NCBI RefSeq assembly: GCF_027409185.1
Contig: NC_084463.1
Span: 74,013,852-74,077,851 of the forward strand
Reading direction: 5' to 3'
DNA length: 64,000 nt
Origin: Cynocephalus volans
Lineage: Eukaryota > Chordata > Mammalia > Dermoptera > Cynocephalidae
In this document: positions 33,319-43,859 of the stretch, in pieces
Position numbering within the stretch: the first letter of the stretch is position 1
Layout of the letters: each line of letters starts with the position of its first letter
Notes under the pieces: model-generated
The model's input: the letters and a program-made list of their open reading frames with translations, nothing else
Database searches by the model: none
What the model was told of the DNA's origin: nothing
Program-made: the position numbers and the translations under genes

Positions 33319-35479
33319 TTAGCTCCCACCAATAAGTGAGAACATGTGGTATTTCTCTTTCTGTGCCTGACTTGTTTCACTTAATATAATTCTCTCAAGG
33401 TCCATCCATGTTGTTGCAAATGGCAGTATTTCATTCGTTTTTATAGCTGAGTAGTATTCCATTATGTAGATGTACCACATTTTCCATATCCACTCATCCG
33501 ATGATGGGCATTTGGGCTGGTTCCAACTCTTGGCTATTGTAAAGAGGGCTGCGATGAACATTGGGAAACAGGTATACCTTCAACTTGATGATTTCCATTC
33601 CTCTGGGTATATTCCCAACAGTGGGATAGCTGGGTCGTATGGTAGATCTATCTGCAATTGTTTGAGGAACCGCCATACCATTTTCCATAGAGGCTGCACC
33701 ATTTTGCAGTCCCACCAACAATGTATGAGAGTTCCTTTTTCTCCGCAGCCTCGCCAGCATTTATCGTTCATAGTCTTTTGGATTTTAGCCATCCTAACTG
33801 GGGTTAGATGGTATCTCAATGTGGTTTTGATTTGCATTTCCCGGATGCTGAGTGATGTTGAGCATTTTTTCATATGTCTGTTGGCCATTTGGATATCTTC
33901 CTTAGAGAAATGCCTACTTAGCTCTTTTGCCCATTTTTTAATTGGGTTGCTTGTTTTCTTCTTGTACAGTTGTTTGAGTTCCTTATATATTCTGGATATT
34001 AATCCTTTGTCAGATATATATTTTGCAAATATTTTCTCCCACTCTGTTGGTTGTCTTTTAACTCTTTTAATTGTTTCTTTTGCTGTGCAGAAGCTTTTTA
34101 GTTTGATATAATCCCATTTGTTTATTTTTCCTTTGGTTGCCCGTGCTTTTGGGGTCGTATTCATGAAGTCTGTGCCCAGTCCTATTTCCTGAAGTGTTTC
34201 TCCTATGTTTTCTTTAAGAAGTTTTATTGTTTCAGGGTGTATAATTAAATCCTTAATCCATTTTGAGTTGATTTTAGTATACGGCGAGAGGTATGGATCT
34301 AGTTTCATTCTCCTGCATATGGATATCCAGTTGTCCCAGCACCATTTGCTGAAGAGGCAGTCCCTTCACCACTGAATAGGCTTGGTGCCTTTGTCAAAGA
34401 TCAGCTGACAGTAAGTGTGTGGGTTGATTTCTGGATTCTCTATTCTATTCCATTGGTCAGTGTGTCTGTTTTTATGCCAGTACCATACTGTTTTGGTTAT
34501 TATAGCTTTGTAGTATAGCTTAAAGTCAGGTAGTGTTATGCCTCCAGCTTTATTTTTTTTGCTCAGTATTGCTTTGGCTATGCGTGGTCTTTTATTGTTC
34601 CATATAAATGTCTGAATAGTTTTTCCATTTCTGAGAAAAATGTCTTTGGAATTTTGATGGGGATTGCATTGAATTTGTATATCACTTTGGGTAGTATGGA
34701 CATTTTCACTATGTTGATTCTTCCAATCCAAGAGCATGGGATATCTTTCCATCTTCTTGTATCCTCTCTAATTTCTCTCAGCAGTGGTTTGTAGTTCTCA
34801 TTATAGAGATTTTTCACCTCCTTGGTTAACTCAATTCCTAAGTATTTTATTTTTTTGGTGGCTATTGTAAATGGGCAGGCTTTCTTGATTTCTCTTTCTG
34901 CATGTTCACTATTGGAGAAAAGAAATGCTACTGATTTTTGTGTGTTGATTTTGTATCCTGCTACTGTGCTGAAATCATTTATCAATTCCAGCAGTTTTTT
35001 TGTAGAGGTTTTAGGCTGTTCAATATATAGGATCATGTCATCTGCAAACAGGGACAGTTTGACTTCATCTTTTCCAATCTGAATGCCCTTTATTTCCTTC
35101 TCTTCTCTGATTGCTCTGGCTAGTACTTCCAACACTATGTTGAATAGGAGTGGTGAGAGTGGGCATCCTTGTCTAGTTCCTGTTCTTAAAGGAAAAGCTT
35201 TCAGCTTTTCCCCATTCAGGATGATATTGGCAGTGGGTTTGGCATATATGGCTTTAATTATGTTGAGATACGTTCCCTCTATACCTAACTTATAGAGGGT
35301 CTTTGTCATGAATGAGTGCTGAACTTTATCAAATGCTTTTTCAGCATCTATAGAGATGATCATATGGTCCTTGTGTTTGAGTTTATGAATATGGTGTATC
35401 ACATTTATTGATTTGCGTATGTTGAACCAACCTTGTATCCCTGGGATGAATCCCACTTGATCGTGATGAATAATTTTAC
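33319..35479 (-). pseudogene. L1 ORF2 reverse transcriptase fragment
   Basis: Encodes the reverse transcriptase from the '[12 protein letters not shown]' region through '[13 protein letters not shown]' and FADD to the C-terminal Cys-rich end. A one-base deletion in a T run near 34620-34626 shifts the frame after 'KTFFSEME', and a CGA-to-TGA change in 'IQW-stop-RDC' (near 34371) adds a stop. The Cys that is mutated to a stop in the full-length copy is intact here (TGC near 33745). Otherwise very similar to 19758-23585. Confidence 0.88.
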
Positions 35480-35836
35480 AAGCTCCCAAAACTGAACCGT
35501 GAAGACGTAGAAAATTTGAACAGACCAATAACAATGAAGGAGATTGAAGCTGTTATCAGAAGGCTCCCAACAAAGAAAAGCCCAGGACCAGATGGATTCA
35601 CAGCAGAATTTTACCAAACATTCAGAGAGGAATTGACACCGATTCTTTACAAACTATTCCAAAAGATTGAAATGGACGCAAATCTACCAAACTCATTCTA
35701 TGAAGCAAACATCATCCTGATACCAAAACCAGGTAAAGATATAACCAAAAAAGAAAACTACAGGCCAATATCCTTGATGAATATAGATGCAAAAATCTTC
35801 ACTAAATTACTAGCAAACAGAATACAGCAACACATA
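35480..35836 (+). pseudogene. Inverted L1 ORF2 segment (reverse transcriptase N-terminal part)
   Basis: The frame is open over the inverted block and carries '[17 protein letters not shown]', 'ILIPKPGKD' and '[14 protein letters not shown]', conserved blocks of non-LTR reverse transcriptases. It is a passive fragment without promoter, start context or the catalytic Asp residues. Confidence 0.9.
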
Positions 35837-35853
35837 TGGAGACCACAATTTGT

Positions 35854-37504
35854 GCATTATTAATGCGTTAATTATATTATTTGTGCATTACGTGTGTCCA
35901 TTGTTCTAGTCCTTTTCAGTGAACAAAGCTAGAAAAGAGGTTATTTTTCTAAAAAAAGTTTAAATAAAATACTAATTCATATTGACATTTCTATGAAGAT
36001 TACAGGTTTTATTTAACTTTAAAGGTTTTTATATATGTATCACTTTTATCCTGAAATTTTGCCCTTTTAACACTTTTAATATTTATATTTTTATATTTGG
36101 TCAGTTCAAAAATACTACTCGTTATGCTACTCACAAGAAGACCAATGAACATGGTTTAAGATAGTGTGTGTGTGTGCGCACGCGTGTGTGTTTGTTGTCC
36201 TTGGAGTGTATGTCCCATTAGGGATATACTGTCAAAATACTGACTTGAAATACTTATCTATGTGTTTATAATTCTTCTATAAAGAAAAACTTTAACTTAC
36301 CATTTAGTTGATATGCGCAGTTGTATTTAGGTTCTTTTTTTCCCATTTATTCTCGATTTTTGGAGGTTGCTTTGTTTTTTTTCCTTTTAGCTCAATTTTT
36401 AAATTAATGTAAAACACTGTGGAGTTCCAAAATCAAAACTATGAAATAAGCATATTGAGAAATAACTTGCTTGTATATTTGTTTCCATATCCTATTCTCT
36501 TTCTCCTCAATGTATAATAGGCTTTTTTTTAGTCTTTAGTTTATTCTTTCATTATTTATTCTTGAGAATATCAGCAAATGTGCACGTATTTTTCCCACTT
36601 CTTACACAAAAGGGGGCATATATTTTCTCTTCTGCACCCTTTTCATTCATTTAATGTTGCATATTTTTGCTAGCCTATTTTAGAGATAGATCCCTCAATG
36701 TGGGATTGCTAGGTCAAAGGGTAAATCGATACAAAATTTTACTAGATATTGCCAAATCCTTTTAATCAGATTGGTATCATTTTGTTTTTGAGAAGATTTT
36801 AAAAATAAGCATTCCCTAGTCTTTGATCTACTGAGTCAGAACTCAGAGATTTGGGCTCCTAGGTGAGTTGGGTGATCACCCAGGTTTGGGAAGCCTGTTC
36901 TAAAGAAAATTTTAAGGCCAACATTAAATTAAATCTAATTTATTGCTCACTTGATATGTGCTAGGTACTGTGCTAGGCATTGATAAGAGGAATCCCAAGA
37001 TGAACATAATATAGTATCCCCTGGGTGATCCCAGAGACTGGATAGTGGAGGAGAAACATTTATAACCAAATCATTGTAATACCTCGTGATTGCTGGTATA
37101 ATAGAGATGGTGCTAATAGGGGACAAAACAGTGAATAACTCTGCCTATAAGAACTGCACCTGGGATAGATTGGGATTGACTATTCCTAATAAAAGCAGAA
37201 ATATGCATTTAACAAATTCTTTACAAAACTGATTTAATCCAGTTTTCTTTCCTGAAAAGAAATAAATCATGAGTTTAACCCTGAACTTATCCCATCTGTA
37301 CTTGCTTTTTTGATTGTTTTATTCTTTGACATCAGTTTTCAAGTTGAAACTACCATGGACATCTACGGAGATTTTCCAACCTAAAATTGTATCAGTATGC
37401 AGAGTTCTAACATAATGACATTTTCATGTGAAAACATTACTATAATCATGAGCATTCCGTGGTCTTCATGAAATAATAATGTCATTCATGTAGTTGACAG
37501 GAGA
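35854..37504. other. Non-coding DNA downstream of CNTN5
   Basis: AT-rich. Positions 36590-36790 resemble an old L1M segment ('gggattgctaggtcaaaggg'), and 36940-37040 ('tgtgctaggtactgtgctag') an old unnamed repeat. A 28-bp alternating purine-pyrimidine run is at 36164-36191. No exon is seen. Confidence 0.45.
36164..36191. repeat. Alternating purine-pyrimidine run with a GC core
   Basis: GTGTGTGTGTGTG followed by CGCACGCG and TGTGTGTGT: 28 bases of unbroken alternation. The CG/CA core is a sequence type prone to left-handed (Z) DNA. Confidence 0.85.
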
Positions 37505-40161
37505 GCAGATAAAAGTCAATAAAAAGAGAATTATTTATTAAAAAGATCTAATGTTACAAGAACAGTACACAGAACTATTATCTGACTGTGCCTTCCACAT
37601 GGTATATACCTTATATATATTATATATACAGATTGTATACAATATATTTAACGGTTTGACATGGAGTCCACAGTACCTTCATTTGGGTATGTAAAACATT
37701 TAAATTTCTAATTATAAGGAGTGTTGTTTTCTTCATAGTTTGACATTATACAAAAATACAGTCTCTAGCGATTTAAGACTGTGGGGTTACTATCCCATCC
37801 AAGAAAAAACTCATTTAGTACTGCAGTTGAAAAGCAATGTACCTTGGTAAGGAATGCTTTTCTGCATTCTACAAAGTAACAAATATGTAATACATTAGTA
37901 CATAAACATTGAAAACCTGTTTTTTAAAATAGGTTTATGATGCAAAATACATATTCTGTGCATGTTGAGTAAAAACATCTCATATCTCTGATTCCTGTAA
38001 GAATACATCAGACATTCTAGATGTAAATATTCTTTCAGATATGTACCATCCATCAGCTAATTGTAAATCTTGGTTAATTTGAATTTGCCATATATTGACA
38101 TTATATTTTACTGGGCTTTGCTTTATAAGAGTGTTAGTAATACCTTGATTCTTAAATTCCTTCACTAAATCTAGTATAGAACACTATGAAAAATGAAGAA
38201 AATGGTTTGCTTCATGAAGTATGTAAAAATTGTCTTCTGTTTTTTAATATTCTTTTTGCTTTTTTTTTTGATACACAATTTATTCTTGCAAGTTACACCA
38301 TACCTGGGAAAGCTTATGTTTTGCCAGCTACACAGCTGGTATCCCACTATTTACAAAGTTCAGTCTCTCCCATTCCAAAGGAGCATTCAAGAAAGGCCAC
38401 TTGATTTGTTACAGGCTTAAATATTCACCATGTGTAGTGTTTATTATAATAATCTGTTGACTAAAATAGTCTTTTAAATCATTTCCTGTTTGTTTAGGGG
38501 TGTCTTAGGGGACATAATTCACCCCCAAAGAGAATGAATAACTGACATATATAGCTATCGGTGGCTGTAAAACTTTTAAGTATGTTCAGAACAGAAACTC
38601 TAATCTCCCCTCTGATCCTACAAGAATTAACCTCAAGAGCCAGCAATTTGAGCTCAATATTGCTTCATTTTGCTTGTCATTAAAGATGCAAATAAAGTTA
38701 ACAGGTTTAGATTACATAAAAGAAAAGAAACAAAACTGCTTTTTACTCGCATATTGACAACACCTGTAAAACTGTAGTTTCTCCAGGCTCTTTTCTGACA
38801 TATGACTTTGCAATAACTATCCTTTCAGGCATCTTCATGGGTGTAATGTCAACTCTAGCACATCCTCATGTTTGTTACAATTTCTTAAGATATCATCAAA
38901 TAGAACACTTTTACTTGCTTTCCAACAACTATCTAGGATTGTTTAGGCTCAAGTTGATGCCTCAAATAGCAAATGGGGATTGTCTCCCAAGCCACAGAAT
39001 CAATCTGTGCATGGCTGGTTAGACTAGCTAAGCTCCTGTACTGATGCTATGTTTCCACAGCTTAATTTTTTAAAAATCAATTTACCCAAGAGATCCTTTT
39101 TATTTTACTAGTTGGTAAGATTTTATATGTGGTATGCAATGCATGAAACTGTTTTAAAAATCAAAATTTATTTGTAATGCTTGAACCACTTTAATCCACA
39201 GACTATGCATAATTATTTGAACAACAAATTTTCATTGTCCTTAAAATTATTTGCAATTGGAATAAAACCTTGGACCTGATTTAACATCTGCTTTGGCAGT
39301 AGGTGGAGAAATAGAAAAGCTCTGTCCCTTTGCTTTCATTTTTAGGTTAGCACCCCTGGCAGCATGTCAGTGTCTATAGTTTTTAGTGGTCATATTTTTT
39401 ATGTGACTTTAAACTATCTTTTGTTATTAAAAAAACCATTTACTGTATTTTCTGATAGATGACAAAATACTTGATGAAAAATAATAGCACTTCAATTCAT
39501 TTGGACTCACTTTTTGTTTACCTTGCACTAATGTAAATGGCTTATTCCCTACCCTAAAAACTTGCTCTAGGGGTGCATATAGAATAGCTTATTGATAAGT
39601 CTTGCTATTTCACTATGCAATAATACAATATTGTTTGAGAAAATTTTTGTGTACTTATCCTATAATGGACCACATAACTGAAGTGTTTTTCATATCTCTT
39701 GTTGGTTTGGCAATTGAAGTAGTCAGCTGAAGGCAGAATGAAAAACACTGGACTCAGCCTTAAGCAAACCTTTCTTTCTCAGTTTTGTATTTGCTTTTGA
39801 AACGGGTCTGCTATAAACCACTTATTTAACAAATGGATGGCACACACTCAGAGTTATCAGATATAAAATCAAATTCCAACATATCAAAAAAGTAAAGAAT
39901 ACATTTGACAGAAATTACCTTTGCTTACAAAAATTCATTACATACAATCTGCATATTTTTATTGGACCAAGAACTGTCCTCTCCATTCACAAAAATCAAA
40001 GAGAAACCTGATGGATAAGTAATATTCTCCCCCAACCTCCTGTATGTGCACCATGTGTAGTCCCAAGTTTTTAAAGCTCATCTCAGGATCCTGGGGTCAC
40101 TACACTCTATTTGCTGCTGTTATCCGGCTAAAGTAAAGAAAAGCAAATTAAGTCAGCATTT
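37505..40161 (-). other. CNTN5: Probable CNTN5 3' untranslated region
   Basis: The sequence follows the stop codon at 40162-40164 within the terminal exon. It is AT-rich and nearly free of recognisable repeats over 2.6 kb, unlike the flanking DNA, which suggests functional constraint. Minus-strand AATAAA signals occur at 39958-39963, 39167-39172, 38279-38284 and 37534-37539. The last is used here as the most distal candidate end. The true cleavage site is not proven by sequence alone, and a shorter UTR is possible. Confidence 0.5.
37534..37539 (-). terminator. Candidate distal polyadenylation signal of CNTN5
   Basis: TTTATT on the plus strand is AATAAA on the transcript strand, followed by AT-rich sequence. 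It is one of at least four AATAAA hexamers after the stop codon, chosen only because it ends the repeat-poor block. Confidence 0.35.
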
Positions 40162-40265
40162 TCACCAGTAGGTTGAAGGAATCATTAATGCCAAGAAGAA
40201 TGTTACTGATGATGAAGGTGTGCAGAAAGTGTGGAGGGTCGACTGAGCGCTTGTGATTTTTCCAC
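40162..40265 (-). CDS. CNTN5: Contactin-5, last coding exon (GPI signal and stop)
   Basis: Read on the minus strand, the exon follows an acceptor 'tttttcacag' and encodes the final 33 residues plus TGA (40162-40164). The first two bases complete a Gly codon begun in the previous exon. It starts [11 protein letters not shown] and ends in the hydrophobic run [14 protein letters not shown], the C-terminal signal that the GPI transamidase removes when contactins are anchored to the outer face of the neuronal membrane. The Ser/Gly-rich SYSGGK region across the exon junction could contain the attachment residue. Identity as CNTN5 rests on similarity to the human tail as I remember it. It joins in frame with 43691-43859. 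Confidence 0.93.
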
Positions 40266-41019
40266 CTGTGAAAAAAGAGAGCACCAAATGGAGCAAATTA
40301 TTTAGGCTTTGCTTGGGCTAGACAAGAGTTGTTTTTAGTATATAAGACAAATGAGCGCAACATTGGTCCTGATTCTGATTACTGTGTTCTTCACACTTAT
40401 GAAAGAAGACATTGTCTGAGGTTCCCAAAGTTATATGGAGAATAGAAGTATATATGGAATACTGGGTTGTAAAGTCTATATCATGTCCAACAAACATGGC
40501 TAATCAGAGGATTTAATGTAATTTTCACCAATGATACACTGAAGGAAAACATCCCAAATCCCAGGTATGAAAAAGAAAATAATTTCTACAGTGCATAGTT
40601 TAAGAAATGGAGGAAAAATAATTAGCAAATTTTCTGACAGTATAAATTCACAATTACTTCAGTCAATTTTTCAATTTAATAATAATGAAATATTATTTTA
40701 TTTTATTAATTTATTTATGGGTCCTTGATTGATTATCTCAGTTGAGTAGATTTCAATTCTGGATTCTCATGTCAAACTTGGCAAAGGAGGGTCATCTATC
40801 AACCTCACTTACACCCAGGGGAAGTTTTTCTGTCTTGAGACCAAAACATTATATGCAGTTGATGTATTAGAATGGTTATTTTATTAAATTGACTGATCCA
40901 AGTTGATTGGTCTACAGAACTTTTGATAGCTCCACATAGTCACAAACTAAGTGCAACCTTTGGGTACTAACTTCAGGAATGGTTCTCTAATCCTTAAGTT
41001 TTCTGAAGCATCAGCATGA

Positions 41020-41235
41020 TAACTGATAGCTAATGAATGCTTACTATGTGCCTTGCACTGTACTAAGCCCTTTATACAGATTATCTTATTTGATCTTCAC
41101 AACATTCCTGTAGGTAACTATCATTATTTATCCCTCTCTTGCAGATGAGGAACTGGACTTTACAAAGATTGTAGGTCTTGCTTAAAGTAACTGAGCTAGG
41201 GATTAGTGGATCCAGATGCTCTTATGTACTGTCTC
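41020..41235 (+). repeat. MIR SINE in CNTN5 intron
   Basis: The order 'gcttactatgtgccttgcac', 'actaagccctttatacagat', 'cttcacaacattcctgtagg' and 'gcagatgaggaactggact' follows MIR central and 3' consensus. Diverged, as usual for this ancient family. Confidence 0.7.
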
Positions 41236-41444
41236 TCTTAAAACAATGGTTGGCCTTGGTTAAAACCTTAATAATGAAAGTAAAATATACAACCCAATTT
41301 TTGGAATCTTCTTAAGTCATTTGTCCTCTCTGGCCAGAATGAGTCTAATTGAATTCTGGTTGTGATTTTCATTCAGAGACAGAGTCTAAATTTATTATCT
41401 AGATGCTTACTTAAAAACTAAAGAATCATTTGTTTGGCAAATTC

Positions 41445-41467
41445 TCTCTCTCTCTCATTCTCTCTCT

Positions 41468-41514
<47 letters not shown>
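41445..41514 (+). repeat. Compound (CT)n-(CA)n microsatellite
   Basis: A CT-rich run (41445-41468) passes into about 22 CA units (41470-41514). It lies in the last CNTN5 intron and is likely variable in length. Confidence 0.95.
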
Positions 41515-41518
<4 letters not shown>

Positions 41519-43014
41519 CAGCATATCTTCTTTCCTTTGAAAATGTTTACAGCTAATGCACTAACAAAACCTTTTAATCAACATATCGGAGAATGTAACA
41601 TATATTCCAACTTGTACAAATTGGGGTTATGGTGAAGTGCATGACCGCATGTGAGCTATAAGAAAGGCAAGATGACAAAGCCTTGCTGGAGTGGTATGTG
41701 CTGCTTAATAAATTAAAAATATGAAAACATCCTTTCTATTTATTCGAGAGTTGCTGTGTCCTTGTTAAATCAACTTACATGACACTTTTTCAGGAACATT
41801 TCACTTTCAGAATGCTAAGTAGGGTCTATATCTCAAATTCCAAATAAAATCCACAAATCTAAAACATTATTTTGGTATAACAAAACAAAGCAAAAAATAC
41901 TATAGAACAACAAAGTTGGACTAAATTCTAGCCCCAACTGTATAACTAAGTAGCCGTTCCACTTGGGCAAGTCATTCAATTTCTTAGGCTATTTGTTTTT
42001 GGAATGTGGTAAGCATGAAACCAGTTATTGCTCAGGTTCTATGGATCTAAGGTGGACAGCACTATGAGATTTTGCTTTATTGAAATTCAGGAAATGAGTA
42101 ATTAACCAAAACATAAAAGTTGATTTTTTTTTTCATATGGTAGAAGTTACAAGTTAATTAAAATATAAATGGAAGAATCAAGGTCTTTATAAGTACTTCC
42201 AAGCTTGGGGCTAACCTTACTCAGATTATACGGTAGACTCTTATTGTGTTGGAGTTGAAAAGACCCTTAAAGAGTCAGAGAATGAAAAGCTATATGAATA
42301 AAACAAAAATTTCATCCAGATTTCTGAAATGTCGACATTTTATAGTCTTGCTTTATCATTCTCTCTGTAAATATACACATTTTCCCTGAACCATTTGAAA
42401 TGAAACTGCAGACATGATGCATCTTTTGCTTTAAATACAATGTATAGTTTCTAAAAATATAACCACAGTATAGTTTATGAAAACAGAAAATTCACGTTGA
42501 TGTAATATTATCTAATCTACAGGTAATGCTTAAATCTTGTATTTTTATGTGAGAGTTTATAATTTATTAAGTGTTAAGCCAATAGCTTTTCCTCAAAGTT
42601 CTAGTTTATTCTATTCTTTTTTACACGGTATTTGCCTTTCATCTTACTTGGTAGCATCAAAAAAAAAAAAAAAATCAAAAGCAATGCCTTTGGTCAGATT
42701 CCAAGCTGATAAGTATGTTAAATAAGATAGGGCCACATACAGAGCCTTACAGGATATCACTGCAATCTTCTCTTTAGGTTGATAACGGCTTGGGAATGAT
42801 TAGTCAGCAAATAATGCTCATAATTACCCATTAATTAAATGCACATTAAAATTTTTACACAATATTTTAATGATAATCGCCTATTACTTTCTTAGAGATT
42901 AGCATATCTAATTAAATCTTTTGACTTTTTGATTACCTCAACAAAATGGTTACTCTCTTCCAAATTTGTAAAATCTTCCTTCATTTAATTATTTTTCCCT
43001 TGCTGGAGTAAGAA

Positions 43015-43240
43015 TGATGGTGGTGGTGAAGATATGCTGCCTTAGAGACAAGCATATCTAGGTTTGAATCCTGGTTCTGCCACTTAGTAATAATGTAGTT
43101 TTAGGAAGTTACTTAAACATTCTCTGTAAAATAGGAAAAATATTACCTAATTCATAAGTTGTGATTAAGATTAAACAAAATGACATACGTGAAACACTTT
43201 TGACTATGCAAAAGCTAGCAATTATTAATATTCCTACTAC
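43015..43240 (+). repeat. MIR SINE in CNTN5 intron
   Basis: It contains 'aggtttgaatcctggttctg' followed by 'ccacttagtaataatg', then 'cattctctgtaaaatagg' and 'gattaagattaaacaaaatg', the standard MIR order from the B-box-like region to the 3' part. Confidence 0.7.
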
Positions 43241-43690
43241 TACTACGAATGTTCAATAAAATTTATAATTTGTTTAGAAGTCAACAAACATGATCAAATT
43301 TTGATTTTAAAAGCATTCCCCCAAGCTCCCATTACCTAACAATAAAGGCAATCAAGACAGTGGAAAAGCAGGTATGTTAAATCACTGTAATATCAGTTTA
43401 AAAGCAATATTCCAAAACCGAAATGGCCAGCAAGGTACTACTTGAGTTCAGTATAGGTGAGGAAATTTTACAAATGAGTACATTCCAATAAAAACCAACT
43501 CCTTTCTAGATCTGTAGAAATTCTGCAATTGTGAGCAGATTACCATGGTTTATATTACTCAAAGGATGATATGGAAATCAGAGTGAGAAGAAAACCCCTC
43601 AAAATCTCCAATATATCAATTTTGATGAGCTTCACGGCATCTTGACATTGCGGGTGGTCATCAAATTAAGCCTATTATGTCAAAATTTAC

Positions 43691-43859
43691 CTGAATATGA
43701 TGGTACCCTGATTTGGGAACTAGCTGTTCCATCCCCTCCTTCACTGTGTGCTCGGACTTCAATGATATAGACTCCAGCATCAGGGAGTGGTACTACTGCT
43801 TGAGGTTTCTGTGTTTCAATAACTTCACTGCTGCTGTGACCCTCTTGCCTATAAAAAAC
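43691..43859 (-). CDS. CNTN5: Contactin-5, penultimate coding exon (FNIII-4)
   Basis: Codes for 56 residues plus the first base of a Gly codon, from [13 protein letters not shown] to [10 protein letters not shown]. The acceptor is 'ctcttag' (43860-43866) and the donor GTAAAT. The block is the second half of the fourth fibronectin type III domain, with the [19 protein letters not shown] segment typical of contactin 3-6 C-termini. In human CNTN5, as I recall, this segment is nearly identical. Contactin-5 is a GPI-anchored neural adhesion protein with six Ig and four FNIII domains, involved in auditory and visual circuit wiring. No lesion is seen. Confidence 0.95.

Larger units (their letters stand above)
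33055..35836 (-). mobile_element. Recent L1 with 5' inversion, perfect 17-bp duplication
   Basis: From 33055 to 35479 the L1 lies in minus orientation (tail, 3' UTR, ORF2 back to the '[10 protein letters not shown]' region of reverse transcriptase). From 35480 to 35836 the adjoining upstream ORF2 piece ('[14 protein letters not shown]' to 'NRIQQHI') lies in plus orientation. The two pieces abut in the L1 map with loss of about one base, as expected from twin priming. The element is 5'-truncated and lacks the endonuclease and ORF1. Confidence 0.93.
40266..43690 (-). other. CNTN5: CNTN5 last intron (3.4 kb)
   Basis: Bounded by donor GTAAAT (43685-43690) and acceptor CAG (40266-40268). It holds two MIR copies, a CT/CA microsatellite and an A run near 42660. 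No further coding block is visible. Confidence 0.85.

Noticed and set aside
35516..35863. Independent plus-strand reverse transcriptase gene
   Set aside because: It is the inverted 5' piece of a twin-primed L1, bounded by the inversion junction and target duplication.
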